Positions 35,301 to 46,800 of a stretch of DNA of 64,000 nucleotides are shown piece by piece. The notes beneath the pieces were generated by a model that saw only the letters and a list, made by a program, of their open reading frames with translations, made no database searches and had not been told where the DNA came from. The position numbers and the translations under genes are program-made. Position 1 is the first letter of the stretch. Each line of letters starts with the position of its first letter. The DNA is from Zygnema cylindricum (lineage: Eukaryota; Streptophyta; Zygnematophyceae; Zygnematales; Zygnemataceae). The stretch covers positions 1-64,000 of the forward strand of contig JBBHKE010001494.1 in assembly GCA_037447655.1 (NCBI GenBank), written 5' to 3'.

Positions 35301-36957
35301 TGGGGCCCCTGCCTCTCTTATTTCTGCCCCTCTCTCTCTCAAAACCGTCCTAAAACATCCTGAATTCAAAGACGCCGAATTCAATGCCTTAATTTGTAAC
35401 AAAACATGGAATCTTGTTCCCCTTCCCCAAAGAAGAAAGGCAATCGGCTCCAAATGGGTCTTCCGTGTAAAGCAAAAAGCGGATGGATCGATGGACAAGT
35501 ACAAAGCTCGTTTAGTGGCGAAGGCCTTTTCCCAAATAGAAGGTATAGATTTTGCTGAAACCTTTTCTCCAGTTGCACGGTTGACTTCTATACGCACCTT
35601 ACTTACTTTAGCTGCTGAACATGATTTCCATGTTCATCAGATGGATGTTAAGAATGCTTTCTTAAATGGCATTTTGTCGGAAGACATTTACATCTATCAG
35701 CCTGAGGGCTATATTTCTCCTTGATCCAAACATTTGGTTTGTCATCTCATTAAAAAAATCTATGGCTTAAAACAATCCCCACGTGTATGGAACCATACCA
35801 TAGATGCCATTATGAGAAAAGAAGGATTTACCCGAATTGATGCCGATTTTAGCATTTACTCTCGTGGCTCTGGCTCTTCTTTGATCATTTTTGCCATATT
35901 TGTCGATGATGTCCTTCTTGTTGGTCCTTCCCTCCCTGAAATCTCTCATGTCAAATCTCTCCTTCACACCCATTTTGACATGGCCGATCTAGGTGAACTC
36001 TCATATTATTTAGGCATTTAAGTTTCTCGTAGCCGCTCAGCTCGTACCCTTTCTCTATCTCAAGAGACTTTTATTTCCGATCTTTTAGAACGCTTTGGCA
36101 TGGTAGACTGCTCGTCCTTTTCCACTCCTTTAGATGCCAATGCACCTCTCCTCCCCTCCAGTGACTCCCTTCTCTCCCCCCTCCTCCATGCTACTTATCG
36201 CTCGATGGTCTGGGCCCTTATGTACGCGATGCAGGCCACCCGCCCTGACATTACAACAGCTGTCACTAAGATCAGTCAATTCCTCCAGCGTCCTTCCCCT
36301 GATCATCTCGCCACCGCCAAATGTGTCTTTCGTTTTCTTCAGGGCACTAAAAGTCTTTGTCTCACATATTCTTCCTTTGGCTCTAGTGCTCTCACACCGC
36401 CGCCAATCGTGTCTTTCGTTATCTACAGGGCACTAAAAGTCTTTGTCTCACATATTCTTTCTCTGGCTCTAATGCTCTCACGGGCTTTGTTGATGCAGAT
36501 TGGGCCCAGGATGAGCTTTCTCGCCGTTCGACCACTGGCTCGTGCTTCTTTTTGGGGAATGGTCTTATCTCTTGGTCATGCAGAAAACAACTTACAACTG
36601 CATGCTCCAGCACTGAGGCGGAATATATGGCCGCTTGTCCTGCCGCTAAGGAAGTTGTCTGGCTTCGCACTTCTTTTTCCAATCTTGGATTCCCTCCTTC
36701 GGCTCCTACTCCTATTTTTTTATGATTCCCAAGGAGCTCTTGCTTTGATCCGCAATCCTGTTCACCACAAAAGGACGAAGCACATCGACATCCAGTATCA
36801 TTTCTCTCGAGAGCGGTTCGAGGATGGCACCCTCCAGTTTCTTTATGTCAAATCCGCCGACCAAGTGGCCGATTATCTCACCAAGGCTCTTTATCGCCCT
36901 CTCTTTGAGCAACACCGCCTCTCTTTTGGCCTTCGTCTTCCTTTTCCTCCTGGCTAA
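32302..36957 (+). pseudogene. Decayed copia gag-pol
   Basis: Gag opens MASANPPPISYGPG and meets a TAG at 32365-32367; it reads on in frame through KFDGQNFNDWCFSAMHFF (UBN2-type gag). The protease-like DSG lies near 33490, after a TGA at 33481. The integrase zinc region is WHLRYGHLNDDSL...CHGCVQGK (33870-34000). The catalytic blocks are HTDVCGPM, SDNCGEF and PQQNAVAEKYNRTL, interrupted by a stop near 34213. The RT contains KWVFRVKQK, KYKARLVAKA, QMDVKNAFLNG and FVDD (35450-36020). RNase H includes KRTKHIDIQYHF and ends at 36957. An 86-bp tandem duplication (36342-36513), not a multiple of three, shifts the RNase H frame. Confidence 0.88.
32329..32340 (+). promoter_or_regulatory. Primer-binding site matching the initiator tRNA-Met anticodon arm
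   Basis: AGTTATGGGCCC directly follows the LTR end. GTTATGGGCCC is complementary to the CATAAC-containing anticodon arm of initiator tRNA-Met and is shared with the other copia element at the same position. It is translated as part of gag (ISYGPG). Confidence 0.75.
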
Positions 36958-37009
36958 ATTTCCTTTGTTTTCATCTCAATCTACTTCCTAGTTTTCGCTC
37001 GAGGGGAGG

Positions 37010-37442
37010 TGTTAAGGGTCATTTAGCGCCAGTTTACTTTTGGTACATCTGTACCTTTCATTATATTTGTCGGTGGTCTAGTTTGTACTATACATTTTCT
37101 TACGTCGGTCAAGTCTTACCGACCGTCTCCGGACGACTTACTTTTGGTCCTGTCCGTACTTCTTTCTGTCGGTCCAGTCCTTTGACCGTCGGTCCAGTCC
37201 TTTGACCGTCGGTCCAGTCTTTCTTTTGTCTTACATACATTTATTAAAATCTAGATTAGGATTCCTTTGTTACAGCGCACCGTAGAACGTTTAGACCCCA
37301 CAGTAATTAGCACTGTATTTTTGTTTATATTAGTGACTCTTCTCACTTAATGAAATCCCAAATATAAATCAATTTCTCTTTCAAATGCATTAATATTTCT
37401 CTTGTGTATAATTTCATGGCATCCGCCAATCCACCTCCAATA
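37010..37442 (+). repeat. 3' LTR (433 bp)
   Basis: It begins TGTTAAGGG after the purine tract and ends CCACCTCCAATA, directly before the CTAAG duplication. It includes the gag-start sequence (ATGGCATCCGCCAATCC) although no gag follows, confirming that this stretch belongs to the LTR. A 21-bp GTCCTTTGACCGTCGGTCCA-like unit is tandemly repeated near 37170-37215. Confidence 0.9.
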
Positions 37443-37447
37443 CTAAG

Positions 37448-38348
37448 TATCTGATTCCAGCTCGCACTAAAAAAGGTTTATAGAATTAAATCAAGGAAAC
37501 AAAGAGCCTACAAATATCTTGTTCAGCTATAAAAATTAACAAATGTGAGGAAAAATCCACCAATTCTAAAAAAAAAAGCATTTTTTCTCTGCTGCATATG
37601 AAAGGAGAAAAAGGGCCGCAAATGTAAATAAAATGTAAACTGGCAACAAAAGTAATAATATATAAAGCTAATGAAGTGATAATGAATCAATTCAACTTTA
37701 ATTATATTGTTTCACTTGGAGAAGAAATTTATGAAAAATGGAGAAAATTAGCAACGGTGAAGTCGTTGAAGAAGAATAAGAAAAATAATTTTAACAAGAC
37801 AGCAGGAGAAGAACAGGACCGAAAGACAATCTACGAACCAACAATTGTAGTACCAAACGTCAAACTTCCAAAGAAGGACGTTAATAATACATTTGCGTAC
37901 CGCTGGCACAATGTAGCGTTTCGAAGCTGGTCGAGTAACTTCCGCAGTACACCCTTAACGATACATTTTGTTATACCGCCAACAAAATGTATCGTTTGAA
38001 ACCACAAAAAGTGTCGTCGATGCTATAAACTATCACGCCATACTGTCGAGAAACAAATGTCGGCCCTATAACATACAGTATCGTATTTTTCATTTTGGTT
38101 TGTTGGATTCCCAAACGCAACTGTCGGAGCGACTAGTGCTATCGCGTCACACCATGCCACGTTGTTTTCTCAAAATCCATATAGCCCGTGCAGAACCATA
38201 ATTACAGTGATAGCGTCACGTAAAATGTTTGTACATAAGTGGTACAGTACTATCCCATTACACATGGTACTGTACAAAAACGAAAGGCCATTAGGCAACC
38301 AAAGGGCAAAGCACCGGATCGCCCGCGACTATTATATTCATTTCTCGG
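37448..38348. other. Non-coding stretch with a strong hairpin
   Basis: No gene is recognised; the frame 37676-37999 is lysine-rich and unassigned. At 37954-37999 AACGATACATTTTGTT and AACAAAATGTATCGTT are perfect inverted copies around an 8-base loop. Confidence 0.5.
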
Positions 38349-38350
38349 TA

Positions 38351-38869
38351 CACCGTGAATCGCTATTAGCGTAATGAAATAGATAGCGTAATGAAACAAT
38401 TAGTGTTATTTACGCTATTTGGGAATGTCGTTTTTTTTGGAAATAATTTTTATTATAATTTTTCGTACACTCTTACTTGAAAACTGCTTTGTAAAAAATT
38501 TCGGTGCAGAATATCTCCACACTACAATATGTGCATGTACGAAATTGTTAAAATCGTACGCCGTCGCATTTTTTTTTCATCCGCGAATGCCGGAAAATAT
38601 TTACGCAATTACATGTTAGCGCGACTACGGGACAGCGTGAATATCTTTTCTGTACTTTTATATTTAAAAAAGTACAAAAAAGTACAGATTTGACAGACTG
38701 TACACCACACTATTTATAATGACACTTTATTAGAGTCATGAATCCTATTTATTGGGCTACCTCAAATAACGTGTATAAACATTTAGAATGTTTAATTCTA
38801 TTTTAGAATTTGCCGAAAAAAACAGGGTACCTCAATTAGCGTCCAACACGCTAATAGCGATACACAGTG
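38351..38869. mobile_element. 519-bp TIR element of the TA family
   Basis: Starts CACCGTGAATCGCTATTAGCG-like, ends CGCTAATAGCGATACACAGTG, with TA on both sides (38349-38350, 38870-38871). No transposase frame. Confidence 0.75.
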
Positions 38870-38916
38870 TAGAGTTTGTTTTGTGTTTTTCACTTTTCGG
38901 CGGATAGTTCGTTCTA

Positions 38917-39115
38917 CATCTTGAATCGTTATTAGCGTATAGAAATTATTAGTGTAAAGAAAAAAATAGCGTCATTCATTCTAGTTTAGTGCCAGGAGAC
39001 GTGGCAGATTATGGTCCACGTCCTTAAATAGTGTAATTTATTATGTTTAAGGTATCAATGTCAAAATTTTGGGGTGCCGATATAGCGTACATAAGGCTAA
39101 TAACGATTCAAGGTG
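38917..39115. mobile_element. 199-bp TA-MITE
   Basis: Starts CATCTTGAATCGTTATTAGCG-like, ends GCTAATAACGATTCAAGGTG, with TA at 38915-38916 and 39116-39117. The right TA is also the left TA of the next element. Confidence 0.75.
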
Positions 39116-39117
39116 TA

Positions 39118-39647
39118 CACCGCGAATCGTTATTAGTGTCAACAACTCTAATTTGGGTTCTTAAAATTTTGATTTTTTTACCCAAATAGGATACATGACT
39201 TTAGTTTTTCCTTGACAGGTACCGTACAAAATAGCGTAAAGAACGAAAGTACAATAATATCTAAATAGCTTGGTGTACGGTCGATGTCAGACCGTACATA
39301 AATGTACTTTTTCAAGTGAAAATTTTACAAAAAATGAATTAAATCAGACGCGCACGCATAGGAACATGCGCTCAAAAAACGGGATTGGTCTGACGCGTAA
39401 ACTAGTCTTACATGTACGGATATTTAAATTTCACGACGGAGTACGATTTCTAATATTGTGTACGAATACATATAATAATGTGTATAATAGTACAGAAATT
39501 TTCCATTTATGCTGTTCCAAATTAGCATTGACGCCGAAATTAGAATACACCTTTTTAAAAAAAAAAAACAAATTCTTAATTAGCATCAATTACGGTAAAT
39601 TTACTTCTACACTATTTAAACCTCGACACTAAAAACGATGCGCGGTG
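39118..39647. mobile_element. 530-bp TIR element, subfamily B
   Basis: Starts CACCGCGAATCGTTATTAGTG, ends AAAAACGATGCGCGGTG, with TA on both sides. Its interior is an inverted, slightly diverged copy of 60798-61308. No transposase frame. Confidence 0.8.
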
Positions 39648-39846
39648 TAGCGTCCTAGCGAAGGCCAACGGTCAGCGAGCTGCCAGGTGGCACCCACAGG
39701 CGTGCACAGAAGTCAAAGTCAAAGGGGATGACGTGGAGGAATTGTGAAAGCTCAGCCGTACGGCCGTGTGCAGATGTACGGCTGAGTGCGGCAGCCCCCA
39801 GGCATTCTCTCACGTGAACCAGTACGGCCGGAATTTTGGTACGGTA
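39648..39846. other. GC-richer islet between two MITEs, with hairpin
   Basis: A 199-bp stretch clearly richer in G and C than its surroundings. CTCAGCCGTAC and GTACGGCTGAG (about 39750-39786) are perfect inverted copies with a 14-base loop. The minus-strand frame here resembles nothing known. Confidence 0.5.
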
Positions 39847-40063
39847 CACCGCCAATCGTTATTAGCGTGTAAGTTTTTTTAGCGTATACGAATAATTAGC
39901 GTGGTTTACGCTAATTGGAAATTTGGAAATTTTCGAGGAAATCGTTTATTCTAATTAGGAATTAGGGTTTGTTTTAAATAGTGTGGATAATTCTATTTGA
40001 GAATTATAAAAAAAAAAAGCGGGACGGAATTAGCGTTCACAACGCTAATAACGATTGGCGGTG
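39847..40063. mobile_element. 217-bp TA-MITE, subfamily A
   Basis: Starts CACCGCCAATCGTTATTAGCG-like, ends CGCTAATAACGATTGGCGGTG, with TA flanks (39845-39846, 40064-40065). It is an inverted relative of 25298-25515 along its full length. Confidence 0.88.
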
Positions 40064-40443
40064 TAGCCTTAAATTAATTATTTAATTTCCAATAGAATTC
40101 TGGGAAACCAATGTCCCAAAAGATTGTGTTAAAAGTTAAAGCAAAATAATGCACGGGCATGTAAAAAATTATTAAAATACGTTTAGACATACGTTAAAAG
40201 TTCGCGTCGCATTGCATTCCAAGGTGTACAATAATTGTTAGATGTCGAAATCAGGAATTTCATTATTACGAATGAAGGTAGACGTTAAAGTCACGATCTA
40301 ACGTTGGAGGGAAAAAAGATCTGTAGGGTTGTAAATTTGGACATAAGAGCATATTTGTTTTAGTGCCCCTTTTTCAAAAAAAAGAAGTAAAGAAAAAGTA
40401 AAGTGTGATTTAATGGAGTCGTTTTGGAGCCTCTCAGGAGTAA
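40064..40443. other. Non-coding stretch
   Basis: AT-rich; nothing recognised. Confidence 0.35.
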
Positions 40444-40950
40444 TTGAGAGAATCTTCTTTTGTTAGTTTTCATTGTCTCTTATTCCTATTTTTTGTTTTA
40501 TTTTTGTTTCTAGTCCTGTTTACTGTGTTTCCTATTCTGTTCCTGTTTCGGTTCTTGTTTTCATGTTTCTTGTTTCCTGTCCTTTATTCCTTGCTCTGGT
40601 CTATTCCTGTTTCTGTTTCCTGCTTCTACCCCCGTTTTCTGTTCCATTCCTGCTCCTATTCATGCTTCTGTGTTTCCTATTTCATATTTCTATTCCTGTT
40701 TTCTATCTTATTTCTGTTCCTATTTCTATTTACTGCTGCCATTTCCCATTTCCCATTTCCTGTTTTCTGTTTTTTGAACATTTAACCAATTCCATCTTAC
40801 CCTCTCTGAGAATGGAGTGCTTTCTATTACACAGTTATGACCTCCCCGCTGCCGTTTCCCATTTCCTGTTTTCTGTTTTTTGAACATTTAACCAATTCCA
40901 TCTTACCCTCTCTCAGAATGGAGTGCTTTCTATTACACGGATATGGCCTC
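40444..40950. repeat. Pyrimidine-rich TTCCTGTTTC repeat with a 112-bp tandem duplication
   Basis: About 350 bp of TTCCTGTTT/TTCTATTCC variants is followed by two copies (about 40738-40848 and 40850-40945) of a unit containing CATTTCCTGTTTTCTG, ACCAATTCCATCTTACC and GGAGTGCTTTCTATTACAC. The Phe/Leu/Ser-rich frames are artefacts. Confidence 0.75.
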
Positions 40951-43620
40951 AACATATCCTCGCCCATACAAAAACTACGTCATTTAAAACAATACAAAAC
41001 TTACTTTCACTTGTGTAGATTTTTTTGACATTTTATGCATGTAATAGGACGATAAACCGGTCGAAACAGATGACCTAATTTGACCACCTGTCGTTTGTTG
41101 ATCTAGTTCTTCACCGCTGTTGGCACTATAACTGTAAGAAGTAAAACTCTAATCAGTTGGAAAATCCCCATACCTACCAACCGAGACACTTTTGATTTCT
41201 TTCGCACCGTAGTGTGGCAACTTTCAGGATGAGTGAGCGTCCTCCAAACTTGGGAATTATTACGACGCGTTCATTCTTGGGAGTGGACGTCAAAAAATAT
41301 TATTTTGCTCCCGTATCTCCATGCATCGGCTACTGACGTAAAGTAACTCGTCAATTTTGTCTTATGTTGTTAGAGTTCCAATTTTTCTATTTGCAAATTC
41401 GCTTTCAATGATTTCATCCCGGTGTTTTTGTTCCCAACTAAATGTCCCCTCATCCTCACTAAATCACCACAATCGTCCTGGGATTTTGTCATTGCAAGTG
41501 AGTGCAAAGCGCTTTTTTGCCATTCATCATTATTTGACATAAAGAATTTCAGCCTAAGATAGTATGATGAAACTATTCCCATGACTTGGTCGGCATCATA
41601 ACAATAAGGGAGAGGACAATTGAATTCAAAGGTGAGAAAATAAATTTAACAAATATAGTAAAACTACCAAATGGAGAGAAGAAGATATCATTTAGGTTTC
41701 ATTCGTAGTATGTGCACGGTAAAAAACTTTGAAAAAGAATGCATATGCGCATTATTCAAAATTTCAGATATTTTAAAATGCGTTGACCGACTTTGATTTA
41801 ATTATAAAATAAAAATACGAAATTTTTTATCAAAAGTACTACTACAATTTAGGGTATGTGTCCATGTATTAAAGTACCGGGTTTTTTATTAGCACGAAGG
41901 AGAGTACTCCCTATTTTTTTCATTGCCCATCATGCGCATGTACGTAAAGAAACTACAGTTAATCAAATTTAACTCAAAAAAAAAGTTTACATCAATATTG
42001 GTACTGTTTAACCAGCGTTAATTGTTCTAATGTCGAATATTTATAGGTAGTGTAATGTAAAAATGTGTCAGTCCGTACTAAAACTGCTCATTATTTCGTA
42101 CATACGTACAAAATAAGTGTCAAGGAATGGCGTCGAAAGAGAAAATTGAGTGCGTCGCACGGAAAAGCGTACTTAGATTTGATTCCAAGTCAAAAAGACG
42201 AGAGAAAATCGCGAGAACGTGCTCTCACATATTCAGGCGTCGAATATGTGAACACAGACTTTCGCGGCTACCCTAAAAGCATGGGAAAATATATCGATTT
42301 CTTAACTCTAACAGCGATTCACGGTGTACTTTCAACCTTTTTTTTAGAAATTCCGTACATTATAGCCGTACAGTTAACCCGTACACGAAAAGTATACGAA
42401 ATTTACGAAAAGTTCAAAAAACCCTAAAAATAATGCATAATCGTAAAAAATTCAGAATTTTAACGAATGAAACCTCTATGGAAGATATTAAGAGAGGAAG
42501 TGAAGGCAGGTAAAACGAAAAAGTAACAGGTTGAAAGTACATTAGACTTAGAGCAATAAGGACGCGAGAATTTCCTCCGTATGATCTATTGCTATTGGAT
42601 GAAATTGCATCCAGCAGTAGGTCCCCAAAAAGGGAAGCCATAAATTTAGGTGGTTCAGTTTGTACTGCAACAAACCCTAAATATAGTAAACATTCAGCAC
42701 TAGCCGTCCAAGCATTCAGCACATTTCTGCAAAAATGGCGCACATGATTTACTGACTACAGTTTATTATAACTCCATATCAAGTATCGAGGAATGTCCCA
42801 AAACCAAATTGTGGGCGGACGTGTAAATTCCTCTTCGCCAAAAGCTGCTAAACAAACAAACAAACACTAACACCATGTTCACAGAATCTAGCCATGGCAA
42901 GTTTTCATCCATATTAATTTTTGATCACATCTAATAAAGTTGTAGGAGTTGCCAAAGAGCATGCATGCAGTTTAGGATAGAAGCCAAGTATTGATGCGTT
43001 CATCGCGAACATTTAGATTTGAACTATTCACCACGACAAAAAAAATCATTGGACTCTTGCACAATAGCTGTCAAACACTAAAACTTTCACATGAAACTTA
43101 AAACATGACAGGCTGTCAGTTGTGAGATTTTAACAAAACTAATAAAGTAAAATACTTATGCTTGAACCCTTATCGTTCATTTCTTTATGCACGTCATGCA
43201 GCCATATGGGTATGGAGAAATAAATCAACTGCTGAACAAAAGAGCATGGAATAAATAATTATTGCGTTTAATTGCACGCATGCTCATCTTTTAACTGCAC
43301 CTTATTGTATCGACTAGAGCTTGAATGTAGATAACACATAAAACGATCCAGTGTCGGAATGCCACTTGCAAGTAACCTCGACTTCAAAAGCCTCGAATAG
43401 GATGACATTTGTTTCGTACCGCGGTAAAAGTGTGTCATGTTTCTTCACATAATAGCAAGCTCGTTCCATTCCCCAGTTGCTATCATGCAAATTTCTGCTA
43501 AAAGGTGTGGCAGGTGTCCAGAGGAGTTACTGTAAAAGATGAAAGACACCGTTTGATGCTGATGTTGGGTTGGCAAAAATAGGCGTGACCAGCAGTAAGC
43601 TACCAGCACCAACAGCTACC
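40951..43620. other. Gene-poor spacer with transposon traces
   Basis: No gene is recognised. A Harbinger-like left end (TTA then GGGTATGTGTCCATGT) stands at 41849-41867 without a visible partner. A MITE-like right end (ACAGCGATTCACGGTG-TA) is at 42311-42328. 42060-42265 is a diverged copy of 60580-60785 (shared ACTAAAA-TG-TCATTATTTCGTA and GTGAGTGCGTC/TTGAGTGCGTC blocks). Confidence 0.45.
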
Positions 43621-43624
43621 TCTA

Positions 43625-43828
43625 CACCGTGAATTGTTATTAGCGTTAATAACACTAATTTTGTGCCGTGTTTTCTTGCCCCCTGACCACAAAATAGCCG
43701 TAATAATGATTGTAATTTTCTCCACGCTTATTCTTTAAACAATTCAAAGACAATAATGTCATTCGGAACTAATTAGACTTAATAACACTAATGTAATAAA
43801 TTTATTACTCTAACAACGATTCACGGAG
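43625..43828. mobile_element. 204-bp TA-MITE overlapping the 3' end of the Nudix coding sequence
   Basis: Starts CACCGTGAATTGTTATTAGCG-like, ends AACGATTCACGGAG, with TA at 43623-43624 and 43829-43830. The right terminal repeat carries TCA (43821-43823), read on the minus strand as the TGA stop of the Nudix gene. Confidence 0.82.
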
Positions 43829-46800
43829 TATTTTCTGACTGGTTCCAGTAAAGAACTGAACGTGGTCTATTTGGATTATTAGAGTCATAGTGCTCCGCCT
43901 TGTAGCCTCTGTACGACCCATTTGCATGGGCGATGCAGAGATCGAGCATCTGACGGAGCCCACGATCCGCATAGAAAGGCTGAGCTCCAAACTCCTCCAA
44001 ATCCATCCACTGCATGTAGCGACACTTTGACACAGTCAGTCAACCATGAGAAAGAGGTACTATGACAAAACATACAATAGACTGCTGCAAAGACAAGTTA
44101 ACCTAGTCATCATTTTGTCACTAAAATCCAGAATCAGTCAAATGTCCAGCAGTCAAATGTTGAGCAGTTAAATTCGAAAGAGTAGGATAAGACAAACTGC
44201 AGGAAGACACCCATGCCTTCATCTGACTTCCATTGTCTTTCCTTCGTCGCTGAACTACAGACTCTGTACCCACCTTGGCATCTTCGATTTCTGATTCTTG
44301 TTTCTTGATTTCAAAAGACAAAGGCCGGAGTGCGCACAAAAAAAACAGGTCTGACTTTCCAAAGGCCATTTGATGAGCTTGCCTGCAGAACGCCCAAAAG
44401 AAGGGAGAGTCCCATACATTCCGAAAGAATAAGTACCACAAAGCTTTATGGGCATCTCATGGCCATCCATCCCTGTAACCTCGCTCAAGAACTCATGGGT
44501 TGACAGGCATCAAGATGAAAGTGAAAATCCTCTCAAATAATAAACAGGTCCTTATTAAAGTCTTCTTCTCCCTGGTTTTAAGACAATGAAGTGCACCTAT
44601 GATTTTTACAATGTTATGCCGATAGAGCATTGGAGCCATTACCAACATTCATACATTACTGGTAAGCCACATCCCAATGACCATCCAACAATAATCAATA
44701 TTCATTTTTTCTGTTATTGCAAACAGCAGTACATAAATCGGGAAAAGCTCGAACAAATACCTGATGGCTACCACCTCTAGAAACTCCGTATCCACCTGTT
44801 GAAAAAGTTCCCAATTTCCAAAAGACCCGGTCAAAAATAAATGCGTTTTAAATAAAAAGCAACACACTTGCGAGTGATTCGATGTCCCAACAAAGCAGTT
44901 CTGCTCGTAACGATAAACAGCAAAAACAGTCATGATACAGCAAATGGATGCATAAGCTGTTAACACTCACCCCGGTTTCCTCTTTCACCTCCCGTACAGC
45001 ACCGGCACAAACATCCTCCGCCTTGATTCACCCCACCAACAGATAAAACAAACTCCACAAAGATTAGAATTGCACTACCACAAAAAATGGAAAGAAGAAA
45101 CACCACCCACCCTTTCCTCTTTTTTTCTTCCTTTACCCCACCCTTTCCTTTGGAGGACATAAAGTGCATCGAAGACTTCAAATTCATAAATACTTGCCAA
45201 CAAGCCAAACCGTCATTACAATATTTATCCAAAGAAGCGATACATGGGCTGAGTTAAGAATTGAGGCGACAGTTCCAAAATACTCCTCGAACAAACATAC
45301 ATTTCAGCTACCTTGGCTGTTCCCCTCCTTGCACGATTAAGAGTATTCTCTAACAGCTGAATGAAAAGCCGAGAGACATATTGGGAGAAAATGATACGAA
45401 ATCATATATACCTCATTCACGAGACCAGTGGGCATCTTCCAAACTCCCATACCTCGCAAAGGCCCGTTTTTCTCTTGAATTGCAAGCACCTAACCATCTC
45501 CCATGGAAGCAAGACGGACCAAAAGATGCTCACTCGTTCACATGACAACACAGGCTAATACTTTCTTTTCAGAAATGGAAATGTGGTAGGTGTTAAAGGG
45601 ATGGAAAATGGAAATTAATAACAGATACACCATGGAAAAGAACACAGCATCTGTAAGGAGCAAATGAAGGAGGCGGCATCTGATAGTCTAGCTGAGGGAG
45701 TGAGACAATAAGCTCATAGGAGGAGCATGGGAAAGAAAATGGACAACAATGAGTAAAACTGGACATTTTGATAGTCGGAAATTTCCTGGCAATTTAAAGT
45801 CCTGGTGGAAAAATATTCACAACATGATTCTAAAACAAAAACAAAAAAAAAAAAAACACAGTTGAATGTCACTACAATACGGCATAAAAAGCAAAATCTG
45901 CCATCATAAAGTGCAAGTTTTCAAGCATCTCCTTGAGTCAACAGGTGCATGAACAAGTAGGATTGTTGGAGAGGCATTGGTGAATTGCTGGTACTTATCA
46001 AACGCCAAAAATCAATTCAGTTATGCTAACTAACTGGCAATAACAACAGATCAAAACTGAGGACCAAACTGAAAAAAAATTATACAGCTCTGACGCAAAA
46101 TATTCACGTGAAAACGCCTGCTCGAAAAATTATATTATGTAAGTAAATCCAGAGGGTAAGAAAAAAAAGTTTTTTGTAGAATAAGCAATTTTTTCACAGC
46201 AACCTTCACCTCTTCATAAGAGGCAATTTCCCCATAGTTTGTAACATACATTTTTTTCAATCGTTCTTGCTGTTTATGAAAGATTTTTAAACCAAAAGTC
46301 TGCCATTATTTTAGAAATAGCCAAGTAAAAACCATGCTGTAAACTAGACGTGCAAGGTTTCTCACCTGCCTTTGGTCGTTCAACACGAATGCCCCAATCC
46401 CGACCTGATGAGATGCATTTGGAGGAAGTGTCGATGGCGTTGACGGTAACCAGCGAGTCAGCATCACATGGGTGGCTTCGGCATGGTGATACTGAAAGCC
46501 TGCCTATTTTTCAACCAGGAGTTCGTATCAGCAAAGTAGGAACACTTTGTGACCATAAAACTAAAGAATCAAACAGAAGAAGAAAGGAAAGGCATAGCAC
46601 AAAACTAAAAACCGGTTCCAACATCCAAACAACCATAAAAGGGGTAACGCAGTTTTTCAAGATACTGCTGAGACTTGAGACTGCAAATTCCTTCATGAGC
46701 CGAGAAAAACGATGCTTCAAACAGCTTTCAAACAGGTGAGCTTGCCAGTGGCAGCAACAAATATTACAAACAGAAGTACAACATACGAAACAGTCTTAAA

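Larger units (their letters stand above)
31894..37442 (+). mobile_element. Ty1/copia LTR retrotransposon, 5.55 kb, with CTAAG target duplication
   Basis: The 5' LTR is 31894-32328 and the 3' LTR 37010-37442, about 95% alike by eye. Both end CCACCTCCAATA. The 3' copy starts TGTTAAGGG after the purine tract GAGGGGAGG (37001-37009); the 5' copy starts TATTAAGGG. The direct repeat CTAAG flanks the element at 31889-31893 and 37443-37447, fixing the ends and proving a single insertion. LTR divergence and broken frames make it older than the 17561-24220 element. Confidence 0.92.

Noticed and set aside
35143-35380. Separate gene upstream of the copia RT
   Set aside because: It is the variable Pro/Ser-rich linker between integrase and RT of the same element.
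40444-40883. Phe/Leu-rich frames resembling multi-pass membrane proteins
   Set aside because: They result from a TTCCTGTTTC pyrimidine repeat read in different frames.
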